Positions 28,028-36,364 of a DNA stretch of 64,000 nucleotides are shown here, piece by piece. The stretch is taken from assembly GCF_022348185.1 (NCBI RefSeq), contig NZ_JAKRFD010000004.1, positions 303,032 to 367,031 of the forward strand, read 5' to 3'. The notes beneath the pieces were generated by a model. That model saw nothing but the letters and a program-made list of their open reading frames with translations. It did not search any database and was not told the DNA's origin. The DNA is from Epibacterium sp. Ofav1-8. Its GTDB lineage: Bacteria > Pseudomonadota > Alphaproteobacteria > Rhodobacterales > Rhodobacteraceae. Positions within the stretch are counted from its first letter, which is position 1. Every line of letters starts with the position of its first letter. Position numbers and translations under genes: made by a program.

Positions 28028-28828
28028 TCACCGTAGCCTCAGCGCGTCATAAAGCTGGGGGCTAACCTGGTAAGCGTGAAGGCTATCCTCTTGGAGCAAC
28101 CCAAGCTTCGCCGCACGCTGAATAGTCTCCATGTCATTGCGTGTACCCAACGCCTTGCGAACCCGTTGCATGTGATTATCGACAGTTTTGGGGTTGTCGC
28201 GTTTGATTTCATATAGGATTTCCTTCACCCGCAAGCCTTGCGCTTTCAAACGCAGCACCTTTAGGTTCATATCGCTCAAGCCCATCTGGAGTATTATGTC
28301 GTCCGACCAATCACTGCACATGTGAAGATGAGTTGCGAGCGTTTGGATGATCGTCCTGTCCCTTTCAAAACGCGCGTCATGGTTGGCAATTTTTCCTGAG
28401 GTATCATAAAGTCCCACGACTGCTCTGACACCATTGGCCTCAAGTGGGATTACCACTCCAGAGGACACGAAATCGCGCACCCCGCCCACCACACGGGCTA
28501 AATTTTGGGGCAGCTTCTCCTCCTGCAATAGACGGTAAAAGCTCGATTGGAGTATGGGTTGATGGGCCAAAGCACCCATCCGCATGCCAAGGTCGTCCCG
28601 AGCATAGTTGTTTCGCTGATAGATCTCACGCCATTCATCAGGGAGACCCGACCGTTTTGAGACATGGTTGCTGTGAATGCCCTGTAGCGACCGCGTATCT
28701 GTGAAAAGGACGTAGTTGACACCGATGTAGCCATACTCCGCCTCAATGAAGCTCGAAAAAATCTCATACTTTGCATCAAGAGAAGGCGCTTCGGTTATAT
28801 CCACCATCAGGTCGAAGGGGGCGTTCAT
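28028..28828 (-). CDS. LuxR-family regulator with autoinducer-binding-like domain (LuxR solo)
   Basis: A 266-residue regulator. The N-terminal half (about 15-170) has the layout of an acyl-homoserine-lactone-binding domain: DEWREIYQRNNYARDD supplies the family Trp, Tyr and Asp. The C-terminal GerE HTH is at about 200-250 (LRLKAQGLRVKEILYEIKRD, TVDNHMQRVRKALG). No luxI-type synthase lies in the window, so it would be a solo receptor. The HTH is unusual in having KTVDNHM where most have KTV..H. Base composition is lower in GC than the core genes to the left. The ATG at 28828 has a weak site (GAGATC). Confidence 0.85.
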   Translation of the reverse strand: MNAPFDLMVDITEAPSLDAKYEIFSSFIEAEYGYIGVNYVLFTDTRSLQGIHSNHVSKRSGLPDEWREIYQRNNYARDDLGMRMGALAHQPILQSSFYRLLQEEKLPQNLARVVGGVRDFVSSGVVIPLEANGVRAVVGLYDTSGKIANHDARFERDRTIIQTLATHLHMCSDWSDDIILQMGLSDMNLKVLRLKAQGLRVKEILYEIKRDNPKTVDNHMQRVRKALGTRNDMETIQRAAKLGLLQEDSLHAYQVSPQLYDALRLR

Positions 28829-29036
28829 AGTTTGATCTCACAGATTTTGAAGTGCCACAAGATTAAATTCAAAATCCGAGATATCAATCTTTATTAAGGA
28901 GTTAAGGGGAATTTTCTAGCCGTGAGAGCAACACCCCGCCACCTCTGCACTGTTTCCTCGCCGGGCATATCCTTCTACGGTTTGGGCGCTGGTCAACTTG
29001 GCTGCGCTCTGAAAGAGCATGACCCACAAGAGGATT

Positions 29037-29075
29037 GCCATGAAAGGTTCAACGGCGAACGGAACCTTTCATGGC
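29037..29075. terminator. perfect 14-bp hairpin between minus-strand genes
   Basis: Arms GCCATGAAAGGTTC and GAACCTTTCATGGC are perfect complements with an 11-base loop. It is 28 bases after the stop of the secreted protein at 29103. There is no clear T-run on either side, so it may be a terminator, an RNA-stabilising hairpin, or the trace of a mobile repeat. Confidence 0.5.
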
Positions 29076-29102
29076 CAGTGACCTTTTGTTTGCTACAAAA
29101 TG

Positions 29103-29885
29103 CTATTTGTCCGAAGTAGGAACGCTTCCACTGTTCCAGTCCACAGTTGCCTGAACGTTCCACAACATATCCATGTACTGTTGAGGTTTGCCGCCCTCGG
29201 CGTAATACACGATCTTACGCGCATAGGCGGGACCTGCATCTGATCGGGCAAAATCGACAACCGCATCGCGTTTGTGGTTCATCCAACGTTCGCAGAGGAT
29301 GGCTGCCGGACTGATTGGAGAGCCAAGAAACCTCTGGTTTTCCTCCAATGCAGAACTCGGCAAGTCCTCAGGGGTCACGACAGTGGCATCTTCCGTCATC
29401 AGGAAGCACAGATCTAACGCATCCTCGGAGGTATCGAAGGTGCCGAATGTCGGTGTGACCTCGAACAATACAGCAAGCCTATCCTCCAGGAATTCCGAGG
29501 AGGACATCTCGATGGCCGCATCTTCGAAAAACGTGGCCTGGCCAAGCATCAACACGCGATCCAGGTCTTGCTGCTCACCAAGGACGAGGATCCGCATCTC
29601 GTTGTCTTTTTGATAGCGCATCGTCCACATCACGCGCGTATCCGAGCTAGAAAAGGAAAACTCGTCCTTCCAAAGTGCGCAGCCTTTTTCGTCAAGTTTT
29701 CCATCGTCAGGTTCCATCACGTCCAAGCGTTCACAGCGATAGCCCTCCGCCTCGAAACTCGCGCGAATTTGGGCGGAAGATTGGGAAAAATTGGCGCTGC
29801 CAATGGTTGCCAGATCTGCGGCAGACGCTGCGCTATGCGACAGGATCAATGCGACGGTTGTCGCAAGAGCATGATTGTAGATCAT
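29103..29885 (-). CDS. secreted hypothetical protein
   Basis: A 260-residue exported protein; its signal peptide ends near SHSAASAAD. The mature part opens with a helix (SSAQIRASFEAEGYRCERLD), then a DEKGCALWKDEFSFSSSDTR strand region resembling periplasmic proteins of the group. A long helical C-terminus follows. Two Cys near the start and two later (DLCFLM, ILCERW) could pair. It does not share the four-Cys module of the genes that follow. The ATG at 29885 is preceded by CAGGAAT; a TTG 33 bases upstream opens the frame but is unlikely. It is the last gene of a minus-strand series. No family recognised. Confidence 0.72.
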   Translation of the reverse strand: MIYNHALATTVALILSHSAASAADLATIGSANFSQSSAQIRASFEAEGYRCERLDVMEPDDGKLDEKGCALWKDEFSFSSSDTRVMWTMRYQKDNEMRILVLGEQQDLDRVLMLGQATFFEDAAIEMSSSEFLEDRLAVLFEVTPTFGTFDTSEDALDLCFLMTEDATVVTPEDLPSSALEENQRFLGSPISPAAILCERWMNHKRDAVVDFARSDAGPAYARKIVYYAEGGKPQQYMDMLWNVQATVDWNSGSVPTSDK

Positions 29886-29960
29886 CAAGGTATTCCTGAA
29901 AACTGGTTTGAAAAACAAAGTCCTGCCATGGGTTAACCCGCAGCAGGGGCAAATCTCAGA

Positions 29961-31004
29961 TCATTTTGACACTTCGCTCAGATCTACAGGTACGCAGATG
30001 CCGGATTGCTGGCCCTGCTCGCTGTGGGACACATTGAGTTCAAGCGTCTCGTAAGAGACCGAAAGGGTTAGCTTGTCGTTCAAGCGCATGACCTGCTCAG
30101 ACCCGGTGCCGGTGGTGGTCTGTAGCCCCGATCCCGGTGACAGGGTCAAACGCAGCTGATCGTTTTCGATTGTGACGGCCCCGGTATCGGCGCGCGCCAT
30201 CACAAACCGAAAGCCACCAGCCTGACAGGCAAGCGCTTGCGGGCGGGAAAGCTCGGACTCTGGGCCAGAGCTCTCTGCAAGTTGAGACAGGCGCACATAG
30301 CCGGAGCTACACACGGCGCCGATTGCATCCGGTGCGTTCAAATCGCACTCAAACCCATATGACTGGAACCGTACCCCCTGCCAGCCCTCAACCGGAGCGC
30401 CACAAACGCGCACTTTCTGATCCACCGGGATGACCTCGGTTGTGACCTCCTCAGGCCCGAGGTGGATCGGACTGACATCCTTGTCCTCCATCCACTCCGC
30501 AGGCCGCAGTGCATGGATCGACCCACAGTCCGGTGACACCTCGGGAACGGATACAACCGGAGCGACCCGGCCCGTAGTATGAGCAAACTGGTCAAGCATG
30601 TGGAAGTTATCGACAATAGAATCCGGGTTACAGGCCTCCTCGTTCGCAGGCAGGAAATCATGTGCCAGTCCCAGAGACACGGAGGCGAATTCCAGATCCC
30701 GATCGACGCCCACAGTGAAAACCCGTTTTCCTTCATAAAAACGGATGTAGCTGAAATCTTCTTCGGATTGCGCGAGACCAGTTGAAAGGTAGGGCATGAA
30801 CCGCACTGGCATGGACAGGTCATAGACTGGGTCAGACAGGTCTGGACCGCCGAGAAACTGAACGGTTTCATTTTGCAGGCACACCTGGACGCGAGAGGCA
30901 TTCTCCGTGTCACAATAGAATACCTGTGTCCCGCCGCCCTCACAGCCGGCAAAGGCCGGAGCTGCACAGGCGGCGAAACTCACCGCGATTAAGTAGCGCT
31001 TCAT
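29961..31004 (-). CDS. secreted four-Cys-module protein A with C-terminal beta domain
   Basis: A 347-residue exported protein with a clear signal peptide (MKRYLIAVSFAACAAPAFAG). Its first mature segment fits C-x9-C-x10-C (CEGGGTQVFYC then DTENASRVQVC), the signature shared with four neighbours. It continues with strands (FSYIRFYEGKRVFTVGVD) and a fourth Cys followed by NPDSI. A second, SH3-like or Cys-rich domain begins at about residue 185 (VRVCGAPVEGWQGVRFQSYG). A C-terminal segment is beta-rich (LTLSPGSGLQTTTGTGSEQV). The ATG at 31004 is 6 bases after the stop of protein B; same strand, operon-like. Function unknown. Confidence 0.72.
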   Translation of the reverse strand: MKRYLIAVSFAACAAPAFAGCEGGGTQVFYCDTENASRVQVCLQNETVQFLGGPDLSDPVYDLSMPVRFMPYLSTGLAQSEEDFSYIRFYEGKRVFTVGVDRDLEFASVSLGLAHDFLPANEEACNPDSIVDNFHMLDQFAHTTGRVAPVVSVPEVSPDCGSIHALRPAEWMEDKDVSPIHLGPEEVTTEVIPVDQKVRVCGAPVEGWQGVRFQSYGFECDLNAPDAIGAVCSSGYVRLSQLAESSGPESELSRPQALACQAGGFRFVMARADTGAVTIENDQLRLTLSPGSGLQTTTGTGSEQVMRLNDKLTLSVSYETLELNVSHSEQGQQSGICVPVDLSEVSK

Positions 31005-31009
31005 CTGCG

Positions 31010-31918
31010 TTAGCCCCCAAACCCGGCAATATTGCCTTGCTTCACCCACGCGCTGGAGCAATTGCCCCAGTAAGCCATGTTCGGCGGCCAATCATCGGGC
31101 GTCATGGAGCAGGCAGCCAGACGTGCCTCAAAATCGAGCTGGGCCATATAGCCACCGGCACCGTCGCCTTTGTTGGGATCTATCCAGATTATGCCAGAAT
31201 AGTCGTCCTCAGAGACGCATTCAAAAGCGGAGCCAAGATCGGAGGGAAAGGCATAGCCAAGGATCGCGGCCTCCTCCGCTGGTGCCGCATAGAGCGCGAT
31301 CTGTCCGTTTTCGGTGCCTTCATTGCTCAACACCCCGGCGACCTCTCGACAGTTATAGCTGCCATGGGGCGTGGCTCCGGGGATGGGCTTGCTCGGCTGG
31401 TAAAACGGAGCGCTGTCGGCGCTTGGCCCCGTCCGCATGGTATTGATTGAGACACGACGCAACGCCAAGAGGTTGTCGATTTCCGCACTCAGGGCCGGCT
31501 GCATACAAGAGAGGCTGCGATCCGGGGCGGTTCCGCGTCCAAATAGATCCAGCCAAATTTCCGCACCAGAGGTGTCGTCAGTATCCATGGGTGTTTTCAC
31601 ACTGAGTACAGCGCGCCCGCCCTCATGCAGAAAAGAAAACTCATGCACATCCCACGGGAATCCACCCGTACCCGGCGTCATGCCGAAAGGTACATCGGCG
31701 GCAAGCCGATAGATCGGACCATCCGAGATCTGAGGCGTCACGTGGAGTTCAAACACAGGATCTCCTGTTTCAGGATGCTGACTGCTGCAGACTTTGATTT
31801 CATCTGCATCCTCAGTAAGGCACAGCACCTGTGTCGCCAGAATGTCGTCGCAAAAGGCCTGTGCCACTCCGGCAGAGCTCAGTAGGCTGACCCCGAATAT
31901 TGTCAAAAACGACCGCAC
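31010..31918 (-). CDS. secreted four-Cys-module protein B with SH3-like C-terminus
   Basis: A 302-residue exported protein (signal peptide about 1-21, ending GVAQAF). It has the C-x9-C-x10-C signature (CDDILATQVLC, LTEDADEIKVC), then WDVHEFSFLHEGGRAVLSVK and the fourth Cys in LSCMQPALSAEIDNL, aligning with protein A. The C-terminus (QIALYAAPAEEAAILGYAFP, WVKQGNIAGF) looks like a bacterial SH3 domain with extra Cys. The start is GTG at 31918, 2 bases after the stop of protein C, so translation is coupled. Function unknown; it belongs to the array described in the findings. Confidence 0.72.
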   Translation of the reverse strand: MRSFLTIFGVSLLSSAGVAQAFCDDILATQVLCLTEDADEIKVCSSQHPETGDPVFELHVTPQISDGPIYRLAADVPFGMTPGTGGFPWDVHEFSFLHEGGRAVLSVKTPMDTDDTSGAEIWLDLFGRGTAPDRSLSCMQPALSAEIDNLLALRRVSINTMRTGPSADSAPFYQPSKPIPGATPHGSYNCREVAGVLSNEGTENGQIALYAAPAEEAAILGYAFPSDLGSAFECVSEDDYSGIIWIDPNKGDGAGGYMAQLDFEARLAACSMTPDDWPPNMAYWGNCSSAWVKQGNIAGFGG

Positions 31919-31920
31919 GT

Positions 31921-32337
31921 TTAGTTCTCCTTTGAGGCTGGGGCGTAAAGTGCCGCTTCGTTCAGCTCCGCAAGCGATCCATTCACTGTGCCGGTTGCGC
32001 AGGTATATGAAGAGGTTCCACCGCCGTCCCGGATCAGGTTCATGCCTGCAACCTGTCCGGATACGTAAACTTCATAGCTCGCCCCCACGCCGCGCAGTGT
32101 GGAGGACGCCCAGTCATTCGCGGTGAGACCTGTCACATCCCCTAAAGGAACGCTGACTTCGGCGGGAAGGCCCGGCTCTTTTTCAAACGCCAATCGGGCG
32201 TCTTGCGGCGTCCAGCAAAGTTCCAGACGCCCTCCACTCGGCAAGGCGCATGATAGGGCCTGGGTTTCAGGCGGCAGGCACTCCGCATGACCAACGACAG
32301 GCGCAAAGGCCAAGAGACAAAGCAACTTAGAACGCAT
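31921..32337 (-). CDS. secreted four-Cys-module protein C (module only)
   Basis: A 138-residue exported protein made of the signal peptide and the module alone. The signature is C-x9-C-x10-C (CLPPETQALSC, ALPSGGRLELC). ASYEVYVSGQVAGMNLIRDG and the fourth Cys in YTCATGTVNGSLAELNEA follow. It aligns along its length with protein E (33795-34262), which has YEVWWGS, GGVNVLKDG and LPCDAGSVNSDLSSLIEL. The ATG at 32337 is preceded by GCAGGGTGAG and lies 8 bases after the DUF4453 gene stop; a GTG at 32349 overlapping that stop is the alternative. Function unknown. Confidence 0.72.
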   Translation of the reverse strand: MRSKLLCLLAFAPVVGHAECLPPETQALSCALPSGGRLELCWTPQDARLAFEKEPGLPAEVSVPLGDVTGLTANDWASSTLRGVGASYEVYVSGQVAGMNLIRDGGGTSSYTCATGTVNGSLAELNEAALYAPASKEN

Positions 32338-32345
32338 GAGCCCGC

Positions 32346-32888
32346 TCACCCTGCAAAAGCAGTGCAGTCATCGGGGCTGACCGATCCTTCGGGAATCCAG
32401 CCCGCTCCCGTCTTCGTCTCAACGAACTCAAACCCGCCCCAAGGTTCAAAACGGAAATACACCGTCGCGCCGCCCTCTATGGTGCCGATAGGATAACTGT
32501 CACGCATGCCAATCCCGCTGGTCAATGTGACCGGCGCGCCAGTGTACCCAACACAGGAGGATTCAAACTGTGACAGCGTCGGCAAGAGGTCTACATCATC
32601 CAGCTTACCGATCAACGAAGAGGCCAAATGGCGAGCTTTGGTATTAATCTTACAGCTATAGCTGGCTTCCAGTTGTTTATGTGCGCTGACCATTCGCTGA
32701 TCCCAGTCATTCAGGCTGGGAGATTTCGTCGAACACTCAGCACTAAAAACCGACTTACCCAGGGCAGAGCCAAAGCAATAACCTGCTCTGTCGAAGGCCA
32801 TATTCCGCAAATACCACGCGTCCTCACACAAGGCACTTGCAGTGCCCGCAGTGCAGGTCAGGGCTGCAGTTAGAACCAGTGCTTTCAT
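32346..32888 (-). CDS. secreted DUF4453 (YARHG-like) domain protein
   Basis: A 180-residue exported protein (signal peptide MKALVLTAALTCTAGTASA). The mature start LCEDAWYLRNMAFDRAGYCF followed by GSALGKSVF matches DUF4453, a Rhodobacteraceae family related to YARHG domains. The C-terminus is SH3-like (IGTIEGGATVYFRFEPWGGF, GAGWIPEGSV). Several Cys suggest disulfides in the periplasm. The ATG at 32888 follows AAGGAGAAT. It sits between four-Cys proteins C and D on the same strand. Function of the family is unknown; its position suggests a common export-dependent system with the four-Cys proteins. Confidence 0.78.
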   Translation of the reverse strand: MKALVLTAALTCTAGTASALCEDAWYLRNMAFDRAGYCFGSALGKSVFSAECSTKSPSLNDWDQRMVSAHKQLEASYSCKINTKARHLASSLIGKLDDVDLLPTLSQFESSCVGYTGAPVTLTSGIGMRDSYPIGTIEGGATVYFRFEPWGGFEFVETKTGAGWIPEGSVSPDDCTAFAG

Positions 32889-32964
32889 TGTATTCTCCTT
32901 AAACAAGTGTGGGGCGTGGGCCTGGCTTGGGACAAATGGAACCACGCGCCACATGCCTGCGGTG

Positions 32965-33786
32965 TTATTGTATTGGCTGAAGATAGGCGCCATCGACCCA
33001 ACCTGTGGCGCAGGGCCCGTTATAGGGCTGGCCAAGGGCTTCGGGCCGCAAGAAGCACCCCGTCAGGCCCAGTGTCGGGATGGCAACGGCGACGAAATCA
33101 TTTTCACGATCAATGATATCAACGGTGTCGCCGGGCTGTAGCATCCACCAGATCGGGGTTGCGGCCGAGGGGCGTGCAGCGGCATAGACTGGCAGGCCCT
33201 CGGGGTGGCCAGATGTGTCAGCCACCCGTGCCACCCCAACCGTATTTACGCGCGGGATGATCTCATCCTGGGAAAAGAACGCGGCAATCGGGCCGCGGGT
33301 ATCCTGAGCGCCCCACAGTACCTCGGGGTCGGCATAGATCGTTTCCGGCGTGCATAGTGTCTGATCGACTTGCGCGCGCCAATGCGGCGATTGCAGCCAC
33401 ATGCTGTACTCGCCGGTCGCTGCAAGCGTTTCCTCCATGTCGTCCCATGGCACCGCCGCATGCAGGGTCACGGGCTCTGCCAGATCGGTGCTCCAGAACC
33501 CGATTTCCAGCCGTACTTGATCGTCCTCGGACCAGCTGAACCACGTTGTATTCGCATCGGCGATCAGCGGCGTGTCATAGTACATTTCGCCCGACGCCAA
33601 CGCGTGACGTGTCAGCATATAGCTGTGATCCTTTGCGCAGACGGTAATCTGCTCGCGAAAGTCGGCGTTGTCCGTTGCACATTGAAACAGCACCTCGCCA
33701 CCGCAAACAGATTGTGCGTTGGCTGTGCCGGACCACCCGGTCACCATCAAAATGGCAACCGCTGACAGAGTTCTTGGCAGCATCAT
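32965..33786 (-). CDS. secreted four-Cys-module protein D with SH3-like C-terminus
   Basis: A 273-residue exported protein (signal peptide ending SGTANAQS). The module is the most divergent, C-x7-C-x13-C (CGGEVLFQC, ATDNADFREQITVC), followed by WFSWSEDDQVRLEIGFWSTD and the fourth Cys in QTLCTPETIYADPEV. The C-terminal bacterial SH3-like domain is clear: LPVYAAARPSAATPIWWMLQ, GDTVDIIDRENDFVAVAI, then a Cys pair. The start is at the ATGATG of 33786, 8 bases after the stop of protein E. Function unknown. Confidence 0.74.
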   Translation of the reverse strand: MMLPRTLSAVAILMVTGWSGTANAQSVCGGEVLFQCATDNADFREQITVCAKDHSYMLTRHALASGEMYYDTPLIADANTTWFSWSEDDQVRLEIGFWSTDLAEPVTLHAAVPWDDMEETLAATGEYSMWLQSPHWRAQVDQTLCTPETIYADPEVLWGAQDTRGPIAAFFSQDEIIPRVNTVGVARVADTSGHPEGLPVYAAARPSAATPIWWMLQPGDTVDIIDRENDFVAVAIPTLGLTGCFLRPEALGQPYNGPCATGWVDGAYLQPIQ

Positions 33787-33794
33787 AACAGCCC

Positions 33795-34262
33795 TTATTG
33801 CGCCGCTTCGATCAGCTCGATGAGCGAAGAAAGGTCGCTGTTCACGCTGCCTGCGTCGCAAGGGAGATCGGCGATCAGCGCGCCGTCTTTCAGAACATTG
33901 ACCCCGCCCATTTCGGTGGCATCTGCCGCGCGTTCGCTGCCCCACCAGACCTCATAGGCGTAGCCACCGCCACCATCAAAGGTCACGGACTCGCTCATGA
34001 AATTCCCCATGCCATTCCAGGGCGACGCGGTGATCGTGGCCATGTCCTGCAGGATCTCTTTTTCCACCGCCCCGTTGGATTTGAAGAACCCGTAGGCCGC
34101 CTTGGTGCCATCTGCCCAGACCGCATTGCAGACCTCGACGCCGCGCATCCCGCCCTTCAGCGTGCAGGTGAACATTTCGGTGCCGTCAAGTTCGCAGAAT
34201 TGCCCGGCTTGAAGCGCGCCTGCGCCAAACATCAGCCCAATCGAAAGGTATATCTGTTTCAT
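33795..34262 (-). CDS. secreted four-Cys-module protein E (module only)
   Basis: A 155-residue exported protein (signal peptide MKQIYLSIGLMFGAGALQAG) with the module alone: C-x9-C-x11-C (CELDGTEMFTC, TLKGGMRGVEVC), a Gly/Ser-rich strand region (FMSESVTFDGGGGYAYEVWW), and the fourth Cys in LPCDAGSVN. It is full-length similar to protein C, its paralogue. The ATG at 34262 is given; the site GACAGGACAC is moderate. It begins 33 bases after the TMEM43 homologue's stop. Function unknown. Confidence 0.72.
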   Translation of the reverse strand: MKQIYLSIGLMFGAGALQAGQFCELDGTEMFTCTLKGGMRGVEVCNAVWADGTKAAYGFFKSNGAVEKEILQDMATITASPWNGMGNFMSESVTFDGGGGYAYEVWWGSERAADATEMGGVNVLKDGALIADLPCDAGSVNSDLSSLIELIEAAQ

Positions 34263-34295
34263 ATTGTGTCCTGTCACGCGGAATAGGTTGGAAAT

Positions 34296-35468
34296 TTAGG
34301 GTGTCTCGGGTGTCTCGGGCGCTGATTTACGCAGCCAATAGGCGCTGGCGGCAGCTCCGGCGAAAGCGACAGCAATGATGAGGAGCGCCAGAACAGGCCG
34401 GAAATAGACCCAGGCAATCGCTATCGTGGTGCCACCGACAACCAGCGTAAGAGCGACGCTGATCAACGAGGTAACAGAGGCCGTGATCCATCCCAGAAAA
34501 GGCAGAATGCTGGCAATCACGTCCACCACCCCGAACAGCGCCTTGAAGCCCAAAAACAGCAGGACCATGAGACCAGTGCGCAACATCCAGGTTTTGAAGG
34601 TGTTGTTGGAAACAGCTGTCTGGAACATCTCGTCCGCGGTCTTCAGTCCTTCTTCCACCAAGTAGACCTTGCGTCCATTTTGGGCAGTGTAGGGCACCAA
34701 CGTGTCGCCGCGCTGTACACCGACCACGCTTGCCTCCTCGATTTCAGACGCGTGATAGCTCACCCGGATATCACCAAGCTGCGGAGCCGTGACATCCGCA
34801 CCAAAAACGACCCGCCCCGCGACCAGTTTGGCCGGTTGCTCCAGCGAGAGGGCGCGCGCGACATCCTCCGCTTGCTGTGCGTCCAACAGCATCGGTGTTG
34901 AACCGCCCAGATCTGAAATCTCATCATCTACGGTAAAAGCACCAATTGTGCCCTCTGGCTGTCGGATCACTTTCGATGCGATTGGCATCGGCGGGTTCAT
35001 ATGTCCTTCGGGAACCCGAAACTCTGCTCCACTGGCTGGCGCATCCGTCCAATCCTGACGATAGGTGTATCGCGTGGTCTTTTCCTGCCCGCCACCTAGT
35101 TTTGTCTCCGTCTTGGTTTGCTTGTCTTCGATCCAGGCAAATTGCTCTACCTTGCGTTCAAGACGCACGGTTTGTGCAGACGCGACCATCCCCAGCGCCA
35201 CATCCGCCAGCGGCACCTCAAGCGCAAGCGGGCCGCTTATATGCAGAAGGCGATCTTCGTTTTGCGGATCAATTACTCTGTGGTCTACCGACACAACCTG
35301 GTTGGCCCCTTCGGCAAGCGCCCGAGCTGTACGCACGGCATTGCCTTCGTTCCAAAACAGAAAATACACAGCGATACCGATAAAGCTGATTCCAAGCCCT
35401 ATGCCTTTGATGGCGTTTTTCAGCCGGGCAAACAGGCCAACTTGCGTTGTTTCCGTGAACTGAGACAC
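34296..35468 (-). CDS. TMEM43-family membrane protein
   Basis: A 390-residue protein of the TMEM43 (LUMA) family, four membrane segments: one near the N-terminus (about 25-42, GLGISFIGIAVYFLFW) and three close to the C-terminus (about 300-375). The large extramembrane part between them (about 45-295) carries the family pattern NEGNAVRTARALAEGANQVV and HISGPL, then GGGQEKTTRYTYRQDW. Bacterial members have no established function. The start is GTG at 35468 (MSQFTETTQ). It is preceded by a two-TM unknown and followed by the four-Cys array on the same strand, suggesting one transcript from about 36071. Confidence 0.85.
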   Translation of the reverse strand: MSQFTETTQVGLFARLKNAIKGIGLGISFIGIAVYFLFWNEGNAVRTARALAEGANQVVSVDHRVIDPQNEDRLLHISGPLALEVPLADVALGMVASAQTVRLERKVEQFAWIEDKQTKTETKLGGGQEKTTRYTYRQDWTDAPASGAEFRVPEGHMNPPMPIASKVIRQPEGTIGAFTVDDEISDLGGSTPMLLDAQQAEDVARALSLEQPAKLVAGRVVFGADVTAPQLGDIRVSYHASEIEEASVVGVQRGDTLVPYTAQNGRKVYLVEEGLKTADEMFQTAVSNNTFKTWMLRTGLMVLLFLGFKALFGVVDVIASILPFLGWITASVTSLISVALTLVVGGTTIAIAWVYFRPVLALLIIAVAFAGAAASAYWLRKSAPETPETP

Positions 35469-35501
35469 GATTTAAACCTTTGAAATTTCTGGATACGCGG
35501 G

Positions 35502-36071
35502 TCAGGTGCTTTTGCCAAAACCCAAGGTTTTGATGACTTCGGCAACATCTGCCATGCTGGGCCCAACGGCGATCGGCGCATCGGGGACGCCCAGCCAGTC
35601 GTTGATTTTCTGCGCCGTCACAAGATGGCGCCTGCTCGTTGTGTAACCATGGGACAGCGCAACACGATGCCGGTTCTGGGCAGCGCCTGTCACCACGCAC
35701 AGCCGGTAGGAATAGCTGGCATGCAGCCGGTTGTTGCTACGTTCATTGCGCTTCAGATCAACATCAGCCTGCTTCACGTTTTCCAGCGTGATGATGTCCT
35801 CGCGCGTGCCATGCAGCATTGTTTTTCGTAGGGTCAGTAGGTTGCTGGCGCGATCAAACACAACTTCTGTTTTGTGGTAGACCAGCCATAGAATACCTCC
35901 ACCGATGCAAACAGCTCCAGCAGCAACGCCCCAGCCCGCGGTGTAACCGGCCACGGCTGCGCTCAGGCTGAGCCCAACGACAACAAGAAGAATACTGCAC
36001 AACACGGCCGAAATGACGCTGGTTGTCCCCCTCAGGATGAGGCGATTAGGCTCATTCAGATGGATTTTCAT
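35502..36071 (-). CDS. hypothetical membrane protein with two TM segments
   Basis: A 189-residue protein: two adjacent membrane helices (about 18-62, ISAVLCSILLVVVGLSLSAA and GVAAGAVCIGGGILWLVYHK). A cytoplasmic part (about 68-165) follows whose pattern VVFDRASNLLTLRKTMLHG suggests a PH-like beta domain. The ATG at 36071 is the first plausible start. It precedes the TMEM43 gene by 33 bases on the same strand and is the first gene of the series. No family recognised. Confidence 0.68.
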   Translation of the reverse strand: MKIHLNEPNRLILRGTTSVISAVLCSILLVVVGLSLSAAVAGYTAGWGVAAGAVCIGGGILWLVYHKTEVVFDRASNLLTLRKTMLHGTREDIITLENVKQADVDLKRNERSNNRLHASYSYRLCVVTGAAQNRHRVALSHGYTTSRRHLVTAQKINDWLGVPDAPIAVGPSMADVAEVIKTLGFGKST

Positions 36072-36364
36072 TTGGCGAGGCTCAGGTTCTCAAAGGTTTT
36101 TTTTGAATTTGGTAGCCTCTGTTCGGTTGGGGCGAACCCGAAGTCAGGTGAACAGGTTACTCGCTACTAACGTTGCTTTGCGCGCAGGCGACGTCCGTCA
36201 GGTGCAAACGAGGCAGATAATTGCACCTGTTGGCGCCGACCTGCGCAGCAAACCATTGGCTACAGAAGCTCGGCCCTGCTGGGGCCGTCCCCAACGGTCC
36301 CTTTGTCAGCTCTGCCGAGATTAGTGCCGCGTTCCTGGGTGTCCGCAGCGGATGCAGGCGCGCT

